64,000 nucleotides of DNA from Congeria kusceri (Eukaryota > Mollusca > Bivalvia > Myida > Dreissenidae), in the NCBI GenBank assembly GCA_027627225.1, contig CM051034.1, positions 1,799,001 through 1,863,000 on the forward strand, read 5' to 3'. Position numbers and translations under genes: made by a program. The stretch's first letter is position 1; every line of letters begins with the position of its first letter. The notes under the pieces are model-generated. The model was not told the origin of the DNA. It made no database searches and was given only the letters and a program-made list of their open reading frames with translations. Below, piece after piece: positions 46,124-56,542 of this stretch.

Positions 46124-46466
46124 TGAAAGGGACTTGTTAACTGTTTTGTATTTTTTTGAAATTTGCTAGAAAATGTCTTAACTTGAAAGATGTACGCATC
46201 GGAACTAAAGGGTTCAAGGATACAGGTATTTGAAATAGTAAAGACAAAAAGTTGCTCCCACAGGGGTTCCAACCTCTGACCTCTGATCAAAAGGCAAAAC
46301 GCCTTAACCACTCGGCCTTTCAGATTGATAAATCTAAGCTTACAGTATATTTCTTTGTCTGTAGTGTTATTTCGTTCCTTTATATACACTATTCTTTTAT
46401 TTTTGGAATCTGTGACAAAAAGTTGGGAAATTGTAAATTCGTCAATCTGTGAACAGGTCCCTTTAA
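46124..46466. mobile_element. AAAGGGAC-ended element enclosing a tRNA-like core
   Basis: The left end is GAAAGGGACTTGTTAAC. The right end, reverse-complemented, is TTAAAGGGACCTGTTCAC. The size is 343 bp. A tRNA-derived segment (46253-46327, minus strand) lies inside. The ends and the core also occur around 11009-11218, which suggests one mobile unit. Confidence 0.6.
46253..46327 (-). mobile_element. tRNA-derived core, copy 2
   Basis: On the minus strand: AATCTGAAAGGCCGAGTGG (A box AGGCCGAGTGG), GGCGTTTTGCCTTTTGATC, and a B-box-like GGTTGGAACCCC. It then reaches GTGGGAGCAAC and a T-run. It is clearly related to 11009-11083, with the same TTTTGATC loop. Confidence 0.65.
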
Positions 46467-46760
46467 GTTGTCTCTGGAATACAACCCATTATTAAATACT
46501 CAAAGCACAACAAACGGCCCTGATTGCGTAGAGGCATGGTAAATGATTGAATATAGCGAAACCTAATAGCGGTGTACAATGCAATGCAATGTCATTGTTA
46601 GTTTGATTAGTAACGAATACAAGAATAATACGTTTCACACCATTTGTGTGTTGTGGTTGTTTTACTTAATTTGGGTATATCCAACACACAAATGTTAGTT
46701 GAATGGAGTGACATTGTTCTATGATCACAATTATATCAATTATAACCCTTAACATATCGG
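46467..46760. other. No recognised feature
   Basis: AT-rich spacer containing the small repeat ACAATGCAATGCAATG near 46575. Confidence 0.35.
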
Positions 46761-47350
46761 TAATGCCGCTTTTCCACTATGTCCGTATCTGCATCCTCAT
46801 TGCGCAAATCCGCATCCGCAAAAAAATAAAACAAGTTGAAAACAGTTGGACCGTTTCCATATGTTTGCAGTCCGTATCCCCAAAGCGCATCCGCAAAAGC
46901 CGTCCGCAAAAAATCGCTCGTTGATCGTTTTTATGCGGATGCGGACGACCTGGTATCTAACTTAGCATGTTAAACAAATGTTAAACATAAAACATTGGGA
47001 AAATAATCTCGATACACCTGGATAACTCAACCTAAGACTCACCGAGTACAATAAATCGGTAATAACGGGTAACCTTTTAATAAGCCATGATGTAGATGTA
47101 CCTGTTTAATTCTTTTTTTGTTCAAATCCACCACCTGTGAATGTGTTCGCATATTGCGATAAAATATTTGCAGACGACTTAATTAAAAATGTTTCTATTC
47201 TTCAAACGCAGGCCTCTAAACTCTTTGAAAATCGGCACAAACCTAAAATATTCGACAATTAAAGGGGATGCACAGAAAAGCGCCTTCCGCATATAATAAT
47301 GTGGATACGGATACGCTTGCGGATGCGGACAAATGGAAAAGCGGCTTAAT
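46761..47350. mobile_element. MITE with GCCGCTTTTCCA ends
   Basis: The left end is TAATGCCGCTTTTCCAC then TATGTCCGTATC. The right end, reverse-complemented, is TAAGCCGCTTTTCCATTTG then TCCGCATCC. Near both ends CGCATCCGCA/TGCGGATGCGG words recur in inverse orientation. The size is about 590 bp. TAAT/TTAAT flanks could be a target duplication, which is inference. No transposase. The frame at 47268-47672 starts inside the right end and is not supported. Confidence 0.75.
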
Positions 47351-47875
47351 ACAAAATTCTGGAAAAATACAAAATTCTGGAAAAATCATTATAGTGTTCC
47401 TTTTGGGCTGTGTCTGTGACGCGACATCTATTTATAGAACGGGTGAAAGAGCGTGTTTACGTCCGAGACTGCCACGGAATTCACGATATCCTCGTGCACA
47501 GTCTACACGTACATTCAGCGTCAGCTTGCAGCATCGATCGATAAATAACGATATGCACGAGGAAACCGTGAAACGCGTGGGTTACAATTATTGCAATCGA
47601 AAAACCTGGGGCGGAATTCATAAAGCTTCTGAGAAATATTATAATTTAGGATACAAAAAAGTAAAAATTTAATATTAAGGTTTACGTAAAATGAACATAA
47701 AAAAAGAATTTGTCACAGTTTTACAAGAATACTCTCTTCTCGAACTATAATTGAACTGGTCATAGACTTAACGGCTTACGGGCTGATTTTACGATTTTAA
47801 GACATTGACTTACGTGTTCACTAAAAAGCTGTATGAGTACATACACAGATACATAAGGCCAAACAAATAAACGCT
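47351..47875. other. No recognised feature; short duplication
   Basis: ACAAAATTCTGGAAAAAT is duplicated in tandem at about 47351-47387. A GC-richer stretch at 47400-47600 stays open in one plus frame up to 47672, but with no recognisable motif. Confidence 0.35.
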
Positions 47876-48200
47876 TGGTTTCCGCTGACATCTCTAACAA
47901 AATCTAGGAGGGGAGGTTAAATATAACTATTTTTGTCTTTAACTTTTTTTTTCTTCGCCGCATATTCACCACACAGTTTAAGTATATTTGACTGCATGTA
48001 AAATGTTTAAATGCCTCCCAACAAAGAAACTGTACCTTAACTATAAATAAGGGCATAGAAAAAGAGATTTTTGGCAAGACACTTCTAACGTAAGCGAAAA
48101 CTGCCGAAAATCAGAAAAACTTAATGATTGATAGGCAAACACACTTTTAGGGTCGCCCGATAAAATGGGAAGGAGGGGAGTGTCGGGTAAGCGGAAACCA
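47876..48200. mobile_element. MITE with TTGGTTTCCGCT ends
   Basis: The left end is TTGGTTTCCGCTGACATC. The right end, reverse-complemented, is TTGGTTTCCGCTTACCCG. This gives a perfect 12 bp terminal match, with GAGGGGAG near both ends. The size is about 325 bp, AT-rich inside, with no coding frame. Confidence 0.7.
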
Positions 48201-48336
48201 ACTACTTTTGTACGCCTAATACTTGCTCAAATATGGCTGTGACGTGTGATGTTCTTGTTATTGTTTCACGTAGATTCACGTTTACGTTTATGCTACAATT
48301 ACTCGTTCAGTTCGTAAGCTATTATATTTAAGAAAT

Positions 48337-48584
48337 AATTTTCGATTTATAGTTGTTTATCGGCCAATAAACAACGATTTTGAGATCTGATTCGTAGAAA
48401 TTTAACCACGAGAGCTTTAGCACGAGTGGTATAAAAACCACGCATCCGAACGACAAAGAGTTGTTTATTGTCCGATAAACAACGATAATGCGAAACAGAG
48501 CTTTTTACTTTGTTTATAGGGTAAACTAACAACTACAATTTTGTTATTTGTCTACAGAACAATTAGCGAGCATCATGTTAGAAT
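48337..48584. mobile_element. Foldback element fragment, copy E
   Basis: TTGTTTATCGGCCAATAAAC, GTAGAAATTTAACCACGAG, CGACAAAGAGTTGTTTATTG, GCGAGCATCATGTTAGAAT: the centre and right end of the 37950-39056 family. The left outer arm is missing. Confidence 0.7.
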
Positions 48585-48928
48585 TTAATGTAAAGATAGG
48601 ACAGAAGTGAAGGAAAGACGTACTTTGTAAAATCGCACCAGTTTTACGTGGTGCAGTTAAATGACAAATTATAAACACAACTTTAATTATTAGTGTAAGA
48701 ATAATGCAGACAGTTGGATTAATTTCTTTATACTAATAAGCAATGTAACAATAAGGCTACTACTGATTGATTTTAAAAAAGTTGTGCCAGATTTTCGACA
48801 TTTTCAAGTGGAATGAAATATATTAAACACCCGTACCCTTTAATACGTTACACGTAACAACATTTTCGAAACATAGAAACAGCAATCACGCCAGCATGCA
48901 AAGTTAAAACTCAAACAAACCTGACTGG
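48585..48928. other. No recognised feature
   Basis: AT-rich spacer between the foldback fragment and a MITE copy. No exon-like frame. Confidence 0.35.
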
Positions 48929-49172
48929 AAATACCAACCCATTCTTAGTCTTAAAAATAAAGAGCAGACTTACCTTCAAGAAAATATACTTCTACGTTTG
49001 CAAATATTCTGGGCCCCAATGTTCTAAAAATCGTTCTAACTAAAGAATGCTGTAATTAGAGTTGATGGATACCGAGTAAGATTTAAATTTACAGCGTTCT
49101 TAGAACAAAAGTTTTAAGAATATTCTTTATTGTAAGTCTTAAGTCTAAGAATAGGTTGGTGAATACGGGCCC
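48929..49172. mobile_element. MITE-like element, CCCGTATTCA ends, copy 2
   Basis: Right end GGTGAATACGGGCCC. The left end is decayed but retains ACCAACCCATTCTTAGTCTT, which inversely matches AAGTCTAAGAATAGGTTGGT on the right. The interior is collinear with 27609-27865. Confidence 0.7.
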
Positions 49173-49687
49173 AAATCAGATGTCAATGTTTACAGCATTT
49201 GCACTTTGTTGCGTTTCAAATTCAGCAAAGTATGGATCATATTCGACACGTGTTCCATATATCTTGCAAACATAGTCCTATTATATTATTGTTGTGATAA
49301 AATAGTCTACATTTATATTAAAACAACTGATGCATGCCTCTGCAAATTTAGATCGCCAACGTTTAATTCACATAGAGAAGCATTTAGTATTTTAAATGTC
49401 CTGAAGAAATAAACGATATACAATGGTGTGTCAAAAATTAACTTTAATTTAAACTGTAATTGCTTATTAATTTTTTTTGTTTTATAATTGTTCACTTATA
49501 CAAAACTTTCACAGAAATCTTCTATGAATATGACCAGCCTTTCAATGCTGCTATTTACAATGACCGTAATGATTTCAACGCACATTATTGCCGTATTCGA
49601 CGAGCACGCGTATTACCCTAATTTGAGGGAACACGTTTCTGCCCCCATCGACGAACGCATTGTTGCCGCTTTAATAACACTACTCGG
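49173..49687. other. No firmly recognised feature
   Basis: AT-rich. From 49524 a plus-strand ATG opens a frame with a hydrophobic stretch (SMLLFTMTVMISTHIIAVF) that runs directly into the 24 bp array. It could be a signal-peptide-like sequence but is more likely chance. Confidence 0.35.
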
Positions 49688-50370
49688 TTGCGCTCATCGG
49701 AGGACACACGGTTGCCTTCAATCGGCCGACACACGTCTGCTTTTATCGGCAGGCAAAATGTTGCGCTCATCGGCGGGCACACGGTTGTCTTCATCGGCGG
49801 ACACACGGTTGTCTTTATCGGCCGACACACGATTGCCTCCATCGGCCGACACGCGGGTAGCCTCATCGGCGGATAGGCGGGTAGCCTCATGGGCGGAAAC
49901 ACGGTTCCCTTCATCGGCCGACACACGGTTGCTCTCATCGTTGGACACGCGGTTGCTTTCATCGGCGGACACGCGGGTAGCCTCATCGGCGGAAACACGG
50001 TTGCCTTCAACGGTCGACACACGGTTACGCTCACCGGCCGACATGCGGTTGCCTTCATCGGTCGACACGCGTGTGCCCTCATCGGCGGAAAACGGTGACC
50101 TTCATAGGCCGACACACGGTTGCGCTCATCGGCAGACACTTGGTTGCCTTCATTGGCCGACACTCGATGACCTTCATCGGCCGACACACGGTGACCTTCG
50201 TCGGCTGACACACGGTTGACCTCATCGGCGGACACGTGGTTGCCTTCATCAGTCGACACGCGGTTGCCCTCATTGGCGGAAATACGGTGACCTTAATACC
50301 CCGAAACACGGTTGCGCTCATCGGCGGACACATGGTTTCCTTCATCGGCGGACAAACGTAACGATCATCG
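49688..50370. repeat. 24 bp minisatellite, CACGGTTGCCTTCATCGGC type
   Basis: About 28 units of GACACACGGTTGCCTTCATC plus GGCC. TTGCCTTCATCGGC is a variant of the TTGTCxTCxGCATCG core. The period of 24 keeps frames open: a plus frame at 49488-50219 of 243 codons repeats RLPSSADT, and minus frames repeat RVSADEGN. These are treated as artefacts. Confidence 0.9.
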
Positions 50371-50573
50371 ACGGTAAATAAACATCTGTAAATCCAAATA
50401 TTAATTTTCATTAAGATGTTATTAATAGGTCAGTGTTTTTTTGTACCTTTGGAGGAATGCTGGCAGGGCCCTTCAGATGCGAAATTTGATTTTGAACGCT
50501 GGATTTTTTAAGAAAAGCATTATTACATGTTCATGTTCTACTCCGTTATAAATCAATAATTGATTGTTTTGCT

Positions 50574-50938
50574 TAGTCAATTTTGTCCGATTTTTGAAAA
50601 TAAAGCTTACATTCTGAGGGGAGTTTTCTCTATTTTAGTCAATTTTGTCCGATTTTTGAAAATAAAGCTTTCATTCTGAGGGGAGTTTTCTCTATTTTAG
50701 TCAATTTTGTCCGATTTTTCAAAATAAAGCTTTCATTCTGAGGGGAGTTTTCTCTACTTTAGTCAATTTTGTCCGATTTTTCAAAATAAAGCTTACATTC
50801 TGAGAGGAGTTTTCTCTATTTTAGTCAATTTTGTCCGATTTTTCAAAATAAAGCTTACATTCTGAGGGGAGTTTTCTCTATTTTAGTCAATTTTGTTCGA
50901 TTTTTCAAAATAAAGCTTACATTCTGAGGGGAATTTTA
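50574..50938. repeat. 62 bp tandem repeat, six copies
   Basis: Units start at 50574, 50636, 50698, 50760, 50822 and 50884, exactly 62 bp apart. Each reads TAGTCAATTTTGTCCGATTT, then AAAATAAAGCTTxCATTC, then TGAGGGGAGTTTTCTC. Only scattered single-base differences occur, so the expansion is recent. Each unit holds an AATAAA and a HindIII-type AAGCTT. Confidence 0.95.
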
Positions 50939-52598
50939 AGGTAAATATGGGAGAAAAATATATACCTTTTAAGCAGGGGAATGGGGCCGAATTTCAACCC
51001 CTACTAGGCCTTAAAAACAGTGTAGTTGTACTCGTATTTATGTATATCAGTGTAAATAATGTGTTGCAGGTTATAAATGACAGAATATCTAAAAGGAAAT
51101 GCAAGTTGTAACTATAAGGCGGTAAATATCATCATTCATGAATTTATAAAACCACCAGCATCATTTCCCTTCCATGTTACATGAAGGGCCTTTAAGTCAT
51201 TCCGACTACTGACCAGTCCATATTTACTCACACTATTGCACAAATAAGAGTTCGCTGTATGGCGAGATTAAATAGCTGAACTTATTCTTAGTCTGTAGAA
51301 CTTTTCTTTCAAATAAAATTATCATAATGTCGTTGTTGCTGCTTCTCGGATGATGATGATGGAGATGATGACGTGCAATTAAATACTATTTATAACATTA
51401 CAATTTGCAATTATTACAAATTACCAATATCGCTTTTGCGTTTGTCTGGCAAAAATACTTCGTTAAACATTTTGAATCATTTATTGTTTTGCGGTATTCA
51501 ATAACTGTGATATCAGAACGGTACTGGTGGGCGGAGCCTAATATACAAGCTTCCGTGCAATAAGATGAGTGCGGTATATTGACATTTAGTTTTACTTCAT
51601 ACGCACGCAACTTATTGCAAGGTAAGCTTGCACTGAATGGACACCTTGCGACAACGCTAAATTTTGAATCGACACACATGCCAAGCATGTTAGACATCAC
51701 GTGACGACTAGGAAACGCCCATAGGATCGGCATCGTGGAAAGTTGCGATGTGATAGGTGAATGTGGAATAAAACACTTGTAGCAATATTTGACCTCAATA
51801 TGTTAATTATTTAACCTAACCCCGTGGGCTCGTTAATAACATAGATATTTCGTTAAAAGTATGCTACAACTGTTACCTAGCCTTATCTTTACAGAGGTCA
51901 ACTGCGAACAACACATATAACATACGATTATAAGAATAACGGCGGCGGTCCGGTGACTATTCCTATAATCTTGATGCGATTGTAACTGAATTGGCGCAGC
52001 TCGAACCTTTATTCTGTATGAAGCTAAATAAGTCAACAAAATGATATTGTAACACAGCAAACCACCTCAGCAACACATTCAGCTACTTGTTCACGTGTTA
52101 TTAGAACAATTTAACGATTACAAGACGAAACTACACAATTTCAGGAAAAAGAGAGAAATTGCTTTAATAGCATCCTACGTGGAACCGAGCGCTTTACATT
52201 GTTACTTAATAAAAACCAAAACATAGGCATTAAATGATATCTGACGATAATCGAAGGAAGCATGGGTATTTTATCGACAGCCGATGGCGATAGCAATGAT
52301 TCGTGATAAAATGCCCGCTACCGGAAGTGTAAGAGACCGCCGCGACAAAATGCACGGGAAGCGGGGAATACTATTAGCACGATCGACAAGAGCCAGTGAC
52401 GCATCAGCGACAGACGGTTATGTGACAGACGGATACGTGAATATGGCCTGTAACGTAGCAGTCCAAAATTTGCCTTCTTAGAAAATGATTGCTTCACTGT
52501 AACCGGAAATTACGACAGATCGCGTGTACCGAGGTCAAGGTGAACAGTTAACCGGATGTCGAGTGTACGATGGTCTGGGCGGGAATTAATAATCAATA
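50939..52598. other. No recognised gene
   Basis: AT-rich, with a small GATGATGATGG microsatellite near 51350. The frames at 51398-51733 and 51833-52060 (minus) and 52284-52481 (plus) have no identifiable motifs. Confidence 0.35.
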
Positions 52599-52599
52599 C

Positions 52600-53062
52600 A
52601 ATCAAACATGTGTGGGGTGAGTCGGGAAGGCGTGTTCGATCCATGTGATAACAACTTGCAGGAACCGGAAACAAACCATCTCTAAACACGGAACATCCTC
52701 ACACAGCGGTACCTACACACAATTTCTGCATTTCTTTGACTATTGCGATATTCCTAAGGGACGGCAGTGCCCGGGGAAGTTAAAGGGGCATTATTCCAGT
52801 GCATGTCTGGTGTGAGTTGGGAAGGCGTGTTGGATGAATACGACAGCAGAACAACTTGCAAGAACCGCAAAACCGATACCGAAGCACTGAACACCCTCGC
52901 AACGCGGTGTATCCAGATTTCAACGAATTTTGTCCGCAAGCAATTGAAAGTTGAATACATTGAAGAATAAAAATGTTTGAATTGCATTTCTGCGACTGCT
53001 GCAAGATTACTTGTGGACAACAGTGTCTCGGTGATATTGGTACAGTTAATGGGACATAATTC
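52600..53062. repeat. Diverged tandem duplication of about 200 bp
   Basis: CATGTGTGGGGTGAGTCGGG, GGCGTGTTCGATCC, AACTTGCAGGAACCGG and GGGGAAGTTAAAGGGGCAT match CATGTCTGGTGTGAGTTGGG, GGCGTGTTGGATGA, AACTTGCAAGAACCGC and GGTACAGTTAATGGGACAT, in the same order about 200-260 bp downstream. Open frames here are short and not recognised. Confidence 0.6.
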
Positions 53063-54031
53063 AATTCAGTAGCGTTTATTAGTTGTTTGTTTCTCTACGA
53101 AACCCTCTACTCCTAAGTAGGGCGAACGTTGCAATAATGTCCATAGATTTTAGGAAACCACAAATTTAGTACAGTCAAATATACCGGTAGGTAGCATAAC
53201 TTGAAAATCGCGTTTATTTCTACTATAGACTATAAGGAATTCATCAGATCCATGTTATAATGTATACAAAATGTGCAAAACGATATATTCCATTATACGG
53301 ACAATTTGTCAGACAAATAATGCAAAAATTACATCTACAGTTTTACAATTGAGTACATATACATTTTGAATAATACATAAGTTAGTATTAGAAGAAAATA
53401 AATGACATACGGACAAGATTATGCTGCACATTCTGAACCAGAATGACACAGCCTAATTAAGAAACTAATGAAGAACATGTTACAACTTTTGCAACTGCCC
53501 TTTGTCGTTTCGGGGAATAGTCACGAGAACAAAATAATTATACATAAAAAACGTCAACTTTCTCTCCGAAAATTAACATTTTAATTATGACAATTTAAAT
53601 TACTGGATCAAAACCTAACCTTTTTAAACATGTATATTTGTATAACAGAATTGTATATCGGTATAAACTGGACATTCAAAATATTTCCTATTCAACCAAG
53701 AATATTGCAACATAGACTCACGAAATACCATTTAGTTATGTTTATCTTTTTTAAGCTTTGCAAATAAATTTTGCGTTAATACACTATAAATTAATTGAGA
53801 AATATACGTTTGTGAAATCTTTTAAATAACTATCTACCTTTTACACCTCGCGTGTATTCCCTTTAACGATGCCCGACACGTCATTTTATTGTAATTTGCA
53901 AAAACACGGCGGATATCAAATGAGTGTTATTATTATGTTTTGTTATTTATTTTTAAACTTCAACATATAATTCACAACAAGACATGTCAGGGGTAACGAT
54001 TTCAAAATATTGCCACAGTCGTTACATTACA
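53063..54031. other. No recognised feature
   Basis: AT-rich sequence just beyond the 3' end of the retrotransposon. No hairpin, array or exon was noticed. Confidence 0.4.
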
Positions 54032-54275
54032 TACAGTAAGTAAATAAGTAAGTAAGTAATTTTTTTATTATCGTGACTTGTGTATAACATTTACATTTAT
54101 ATATAAGTAAATACAGATACAAAATAGATCACACCCGGCCCACCGGGCCTATAAGTCACTTGAGCAAGTTCCGTTATTAACAACGTTGTATATAAATTAA
54201 TAAAACGTATCAAAAATAAAGATTGCTATCACATGACAGCAGCGACAGACATACGTATCGAATTTGTAATCGTGT
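54032..54275 (-). mobile_element. 3' untranslated region and tail of the retrotransposon
   Basis: On the minus strand the segment after the stop has ATAGGCCCGGTGGGCCGGG (a GC-rich hairpin). It ends in an A-run followed by repeated TTAC (plus strand GTAAGTAAATAAGTAAGTAA at 54036-54055). Microsatellite tails are known for several non-LTR lineages. Confidence 0.75.
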
Positions 54276-55766
54276 TTACAAATACAGAATACTTCTTCTG
54301 CATAAGTAGGCAGCCGTTATATATCTGGATAGTTGTCTAGTGTTATTATAGATCAGATAACCTAGTTGATCTATATGGGACAGTGTCATAAAACCAGTCT
54401 CCCGCAAGGCATCGCCAAGTATTCCAAGCCTTAAGTCACTAAATCTTGGACAATTTAACACAAAGTGTGTTTCATTTTCAACTGTTTGAAAGTCACAGAA
54501 GTTGCATAGTCTTCTATCCTCACTCTCGCCGAGATATCTTCCAGTTTCAATTCGTAATGGTAGGATGCCCGACCTGAATTGTACATATAACGAACGCTGG
54601 TGCTTTGATACGTCTAATGTGAGATACGGTTCTTGTATGAAACTTGTTTTAAAAGTATAATAAGTTCTCAATTTAGGCATTCTAGCAACGTCTTGTTTCC
54701 AAATAGAGTCAGAGTACACTTCTATGCGTTGCTTTGCAGAGGGAACATTTACAGTTTGTTTGTGGTTGAAAGAGTCACTTAGTCCGATGTGCGTCATAAT
54801 ATCGCTGACCACGCTCGACCAGTTATTGGTGCATACATTATAGTCCATTTCAAACACTTTGTAGAAAAGTCTGGCATGGTCCATGCACAACAGTCTATTC
54901 CAGAGGCATAGCATGCATAGCCATCGTCTATATCTAGTGGGTAGCCATCCCATGTCCCCGACCATAGCGGCGACTGGCGCGAATCTGTGGACACCAAGGA
55001 AACACCGCATCGCTCGGTTCTGTACATTGTCTTCCTGTTGCAGCTGTTTATATCCCCATACACCACCACAATAGTCCATCACGGGTACCACACATGCATT
55101 GTACAGGGTTTCGTACGACTTAAAACCAAAGTCTTCCATGTTGTGGATTTTGTTGATGATACTGCCTTCGCCTTTTGCTAGGGCGTCACAGGCGCTTGTA
55201 AAGTCGCCTTTTTCACTGAAGATGACTCCCAGGTACTTGTACTTGTCAACCATCTCTAATTCATTGGTGCCGATTTTAAACTGATATTGTGTTCTATTTC
55301 TTCTGCTTTTTCGAAAGTGCATGCTTTTCGATTTGGATGTACTGACAATAACACGCCAACGTCTACACCAGTCATTGAGAACGTCAAGCATTTTCTGAAG
55401 ATCATTTTCATTATCCGAAATTAGCACGATATCGTCAGCGTACATAAGGATTGAGATCTTTGTATCGCCGACAGTGACGCCGCGGTCCAGGTTATTAATC
55501 TCGGCTACGAGATAATTTGCAAAAACAGCGAACAAGGTCGGCGATAACGTACATCCCTGTTTGACGCCATTGTCGCTATCGAACCAGTCCGTCACTGATC
55601 CGTTAAGCCGAACACACGACATGGAGCTAGCATATATATTGCGTATGGAGTTGTAAAACTTGCCGTCTACGCGGTTGAGTAGCAACTTGTACAGCAGCAT
55701 TACACGGTCAAAGACGTCAAAACAACGTCTTAGGTCAATAAACGTAGCAAAGACGTTAGCATACAT
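54276..55766 (-). CDS. Non-LTR retrotransposon reverse transcriptase, 5'-truncated
   Basis: This 496-codon frame, read from the first ATG, is the C-terminal part of a LINE-type ORF2. An in-frame TAA lies just upstream of the TTG codon that precedes that ATG. Motif A (FIDLRRCFD, residues about 9-17) starts the sequence. Motif B is DNGVKQGCTLSPTLF (about 65-79). Motif C is LMYADD (about 107-112), so both catalytic aspartate positions of the palm are kept. Thumb-like YKYLGVIFSEKG follows. Near the end CNFC, then H and C (about 421-439, CX2CX9HX4C), forms a zinc-knuckle-like site seen after RTs of the Jockey/I type. The endonuclease and RT finger motifs are absent; unrelated AT-rich DNA lies upstream. 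It is therefore a dead, 5'-truncated copy with an intact residual frame, suggesting recent insertion. Confidence 0.92.
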   Translation of the reverse strand: MYANVFATFIDLRRCFDVFDRVMLLYKLLLNRVDGKFYNSIRNIYASSMSCVRLNGSVTDWFDSDNGVKQGCTLSPTLFAVFANYLVAEINNLDRGVTVGDTKISILMYADDIVLISDNENDLQKMLDVLNDWCRRWRVIVSTSKSKSMHFRKSRRNRTQYQFKIGTNELEMVDKYKYLGVIFSEKGDFTSACDALAKGEGSIINKIHNMEDFGFKSYETLYNACVVPVMDYCGGVWGYKQLQQEDNVQNRAMRCFLGVHRFAPVAAMVGDMGWLPTRYRRWLCMLCLWNRLLCMDHARLFYKVFEMDYNVCTNNWSSVVSDIMTHIGLSDSFNHKQTVNVPSAKQRIEVYSDSIWKQDVARMPKLRTYYTFKTSFIQEPYLTLDVSKHQRSLYVQFRSGILPLRIETGRYLGESEDRRLCNFCDFQTVENETHFVLNCPRFSDLRLGILGDALRETGFMTLSHIDQLGYLIYNNTRQLSRYITAAYLCRRSILYL

Positions 55767-55769
55767 CAA

Positions 55770-56530
55770 TTATAACAGCTTTACTTAAAATCTAAACAAT
55801 GTCCGCCCGATTTATCTGATACGTTTTTAATTCCTCTGTTATCGAGTAAGGTGTAAATAATATACAAACATGTTTCAGAAATGCTTTAGAAGATATACAT
55901 TCCACAAGTCAACATTATTGGAAAAACGTTATGCACAAAAAGAAAAATGAAACTAAATGTGTTTGGTGCTTTTTACGTTCTTTAGAATGTCCTCTGTTCT
56001 TAAAAAGTATGTTGGTTTTTTTAATAATCATATAATTTTCTTTTGTAATATTTGCAATTCAAATTTTCTTCATATCACCATTTAATTTTTAAATCTTGTA
56101 ATGAAAGTAAATAGTGTATACAGTCACGTGTGCAAATTTCATTATATAATGATTTGGATTCCTCCAGGTATTGCGCCTTTATAAATGTCCCCTATACAGA
56201 ATATTAACGTGTTTTGGGGTAACCGTCCTAGCGTTTTTTCCGCTAGGAACGTTTTTTTTTAAAATAATTGCTCAACTATGGAATGCCCAACAACTATGGA
56301 TATAATATTATTATATTTGTATCATCTATACAATATTATAATTTTTGCTTTGCAATATCAGAACATATTGATGGAGATTATTTTGATGGTATTATTAAGA
56401 ACTTTTTTGAGGGGATGGGGGGGGGGAGGGTGTTTCCACAAAAATGGACAAATTATGTGTGATTCTGAACGCACATAGTGGCATGCTAAAATAAAAAAAA
56501 AAGATATTAAACAGAATTGTAAAGTAAAAT
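55770..56530. other. No gene; small hairpin at 56228-56252
   Basis: TCCTAGCGTTTTTTCCGCTAGG forms a 7 bp stem with a T-rich loop. A G-run lies at 56413-56428. AT-rich otherwise. Confidence 0.4.
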
Positions 56531-56542
56531 GGGAAATACTTA

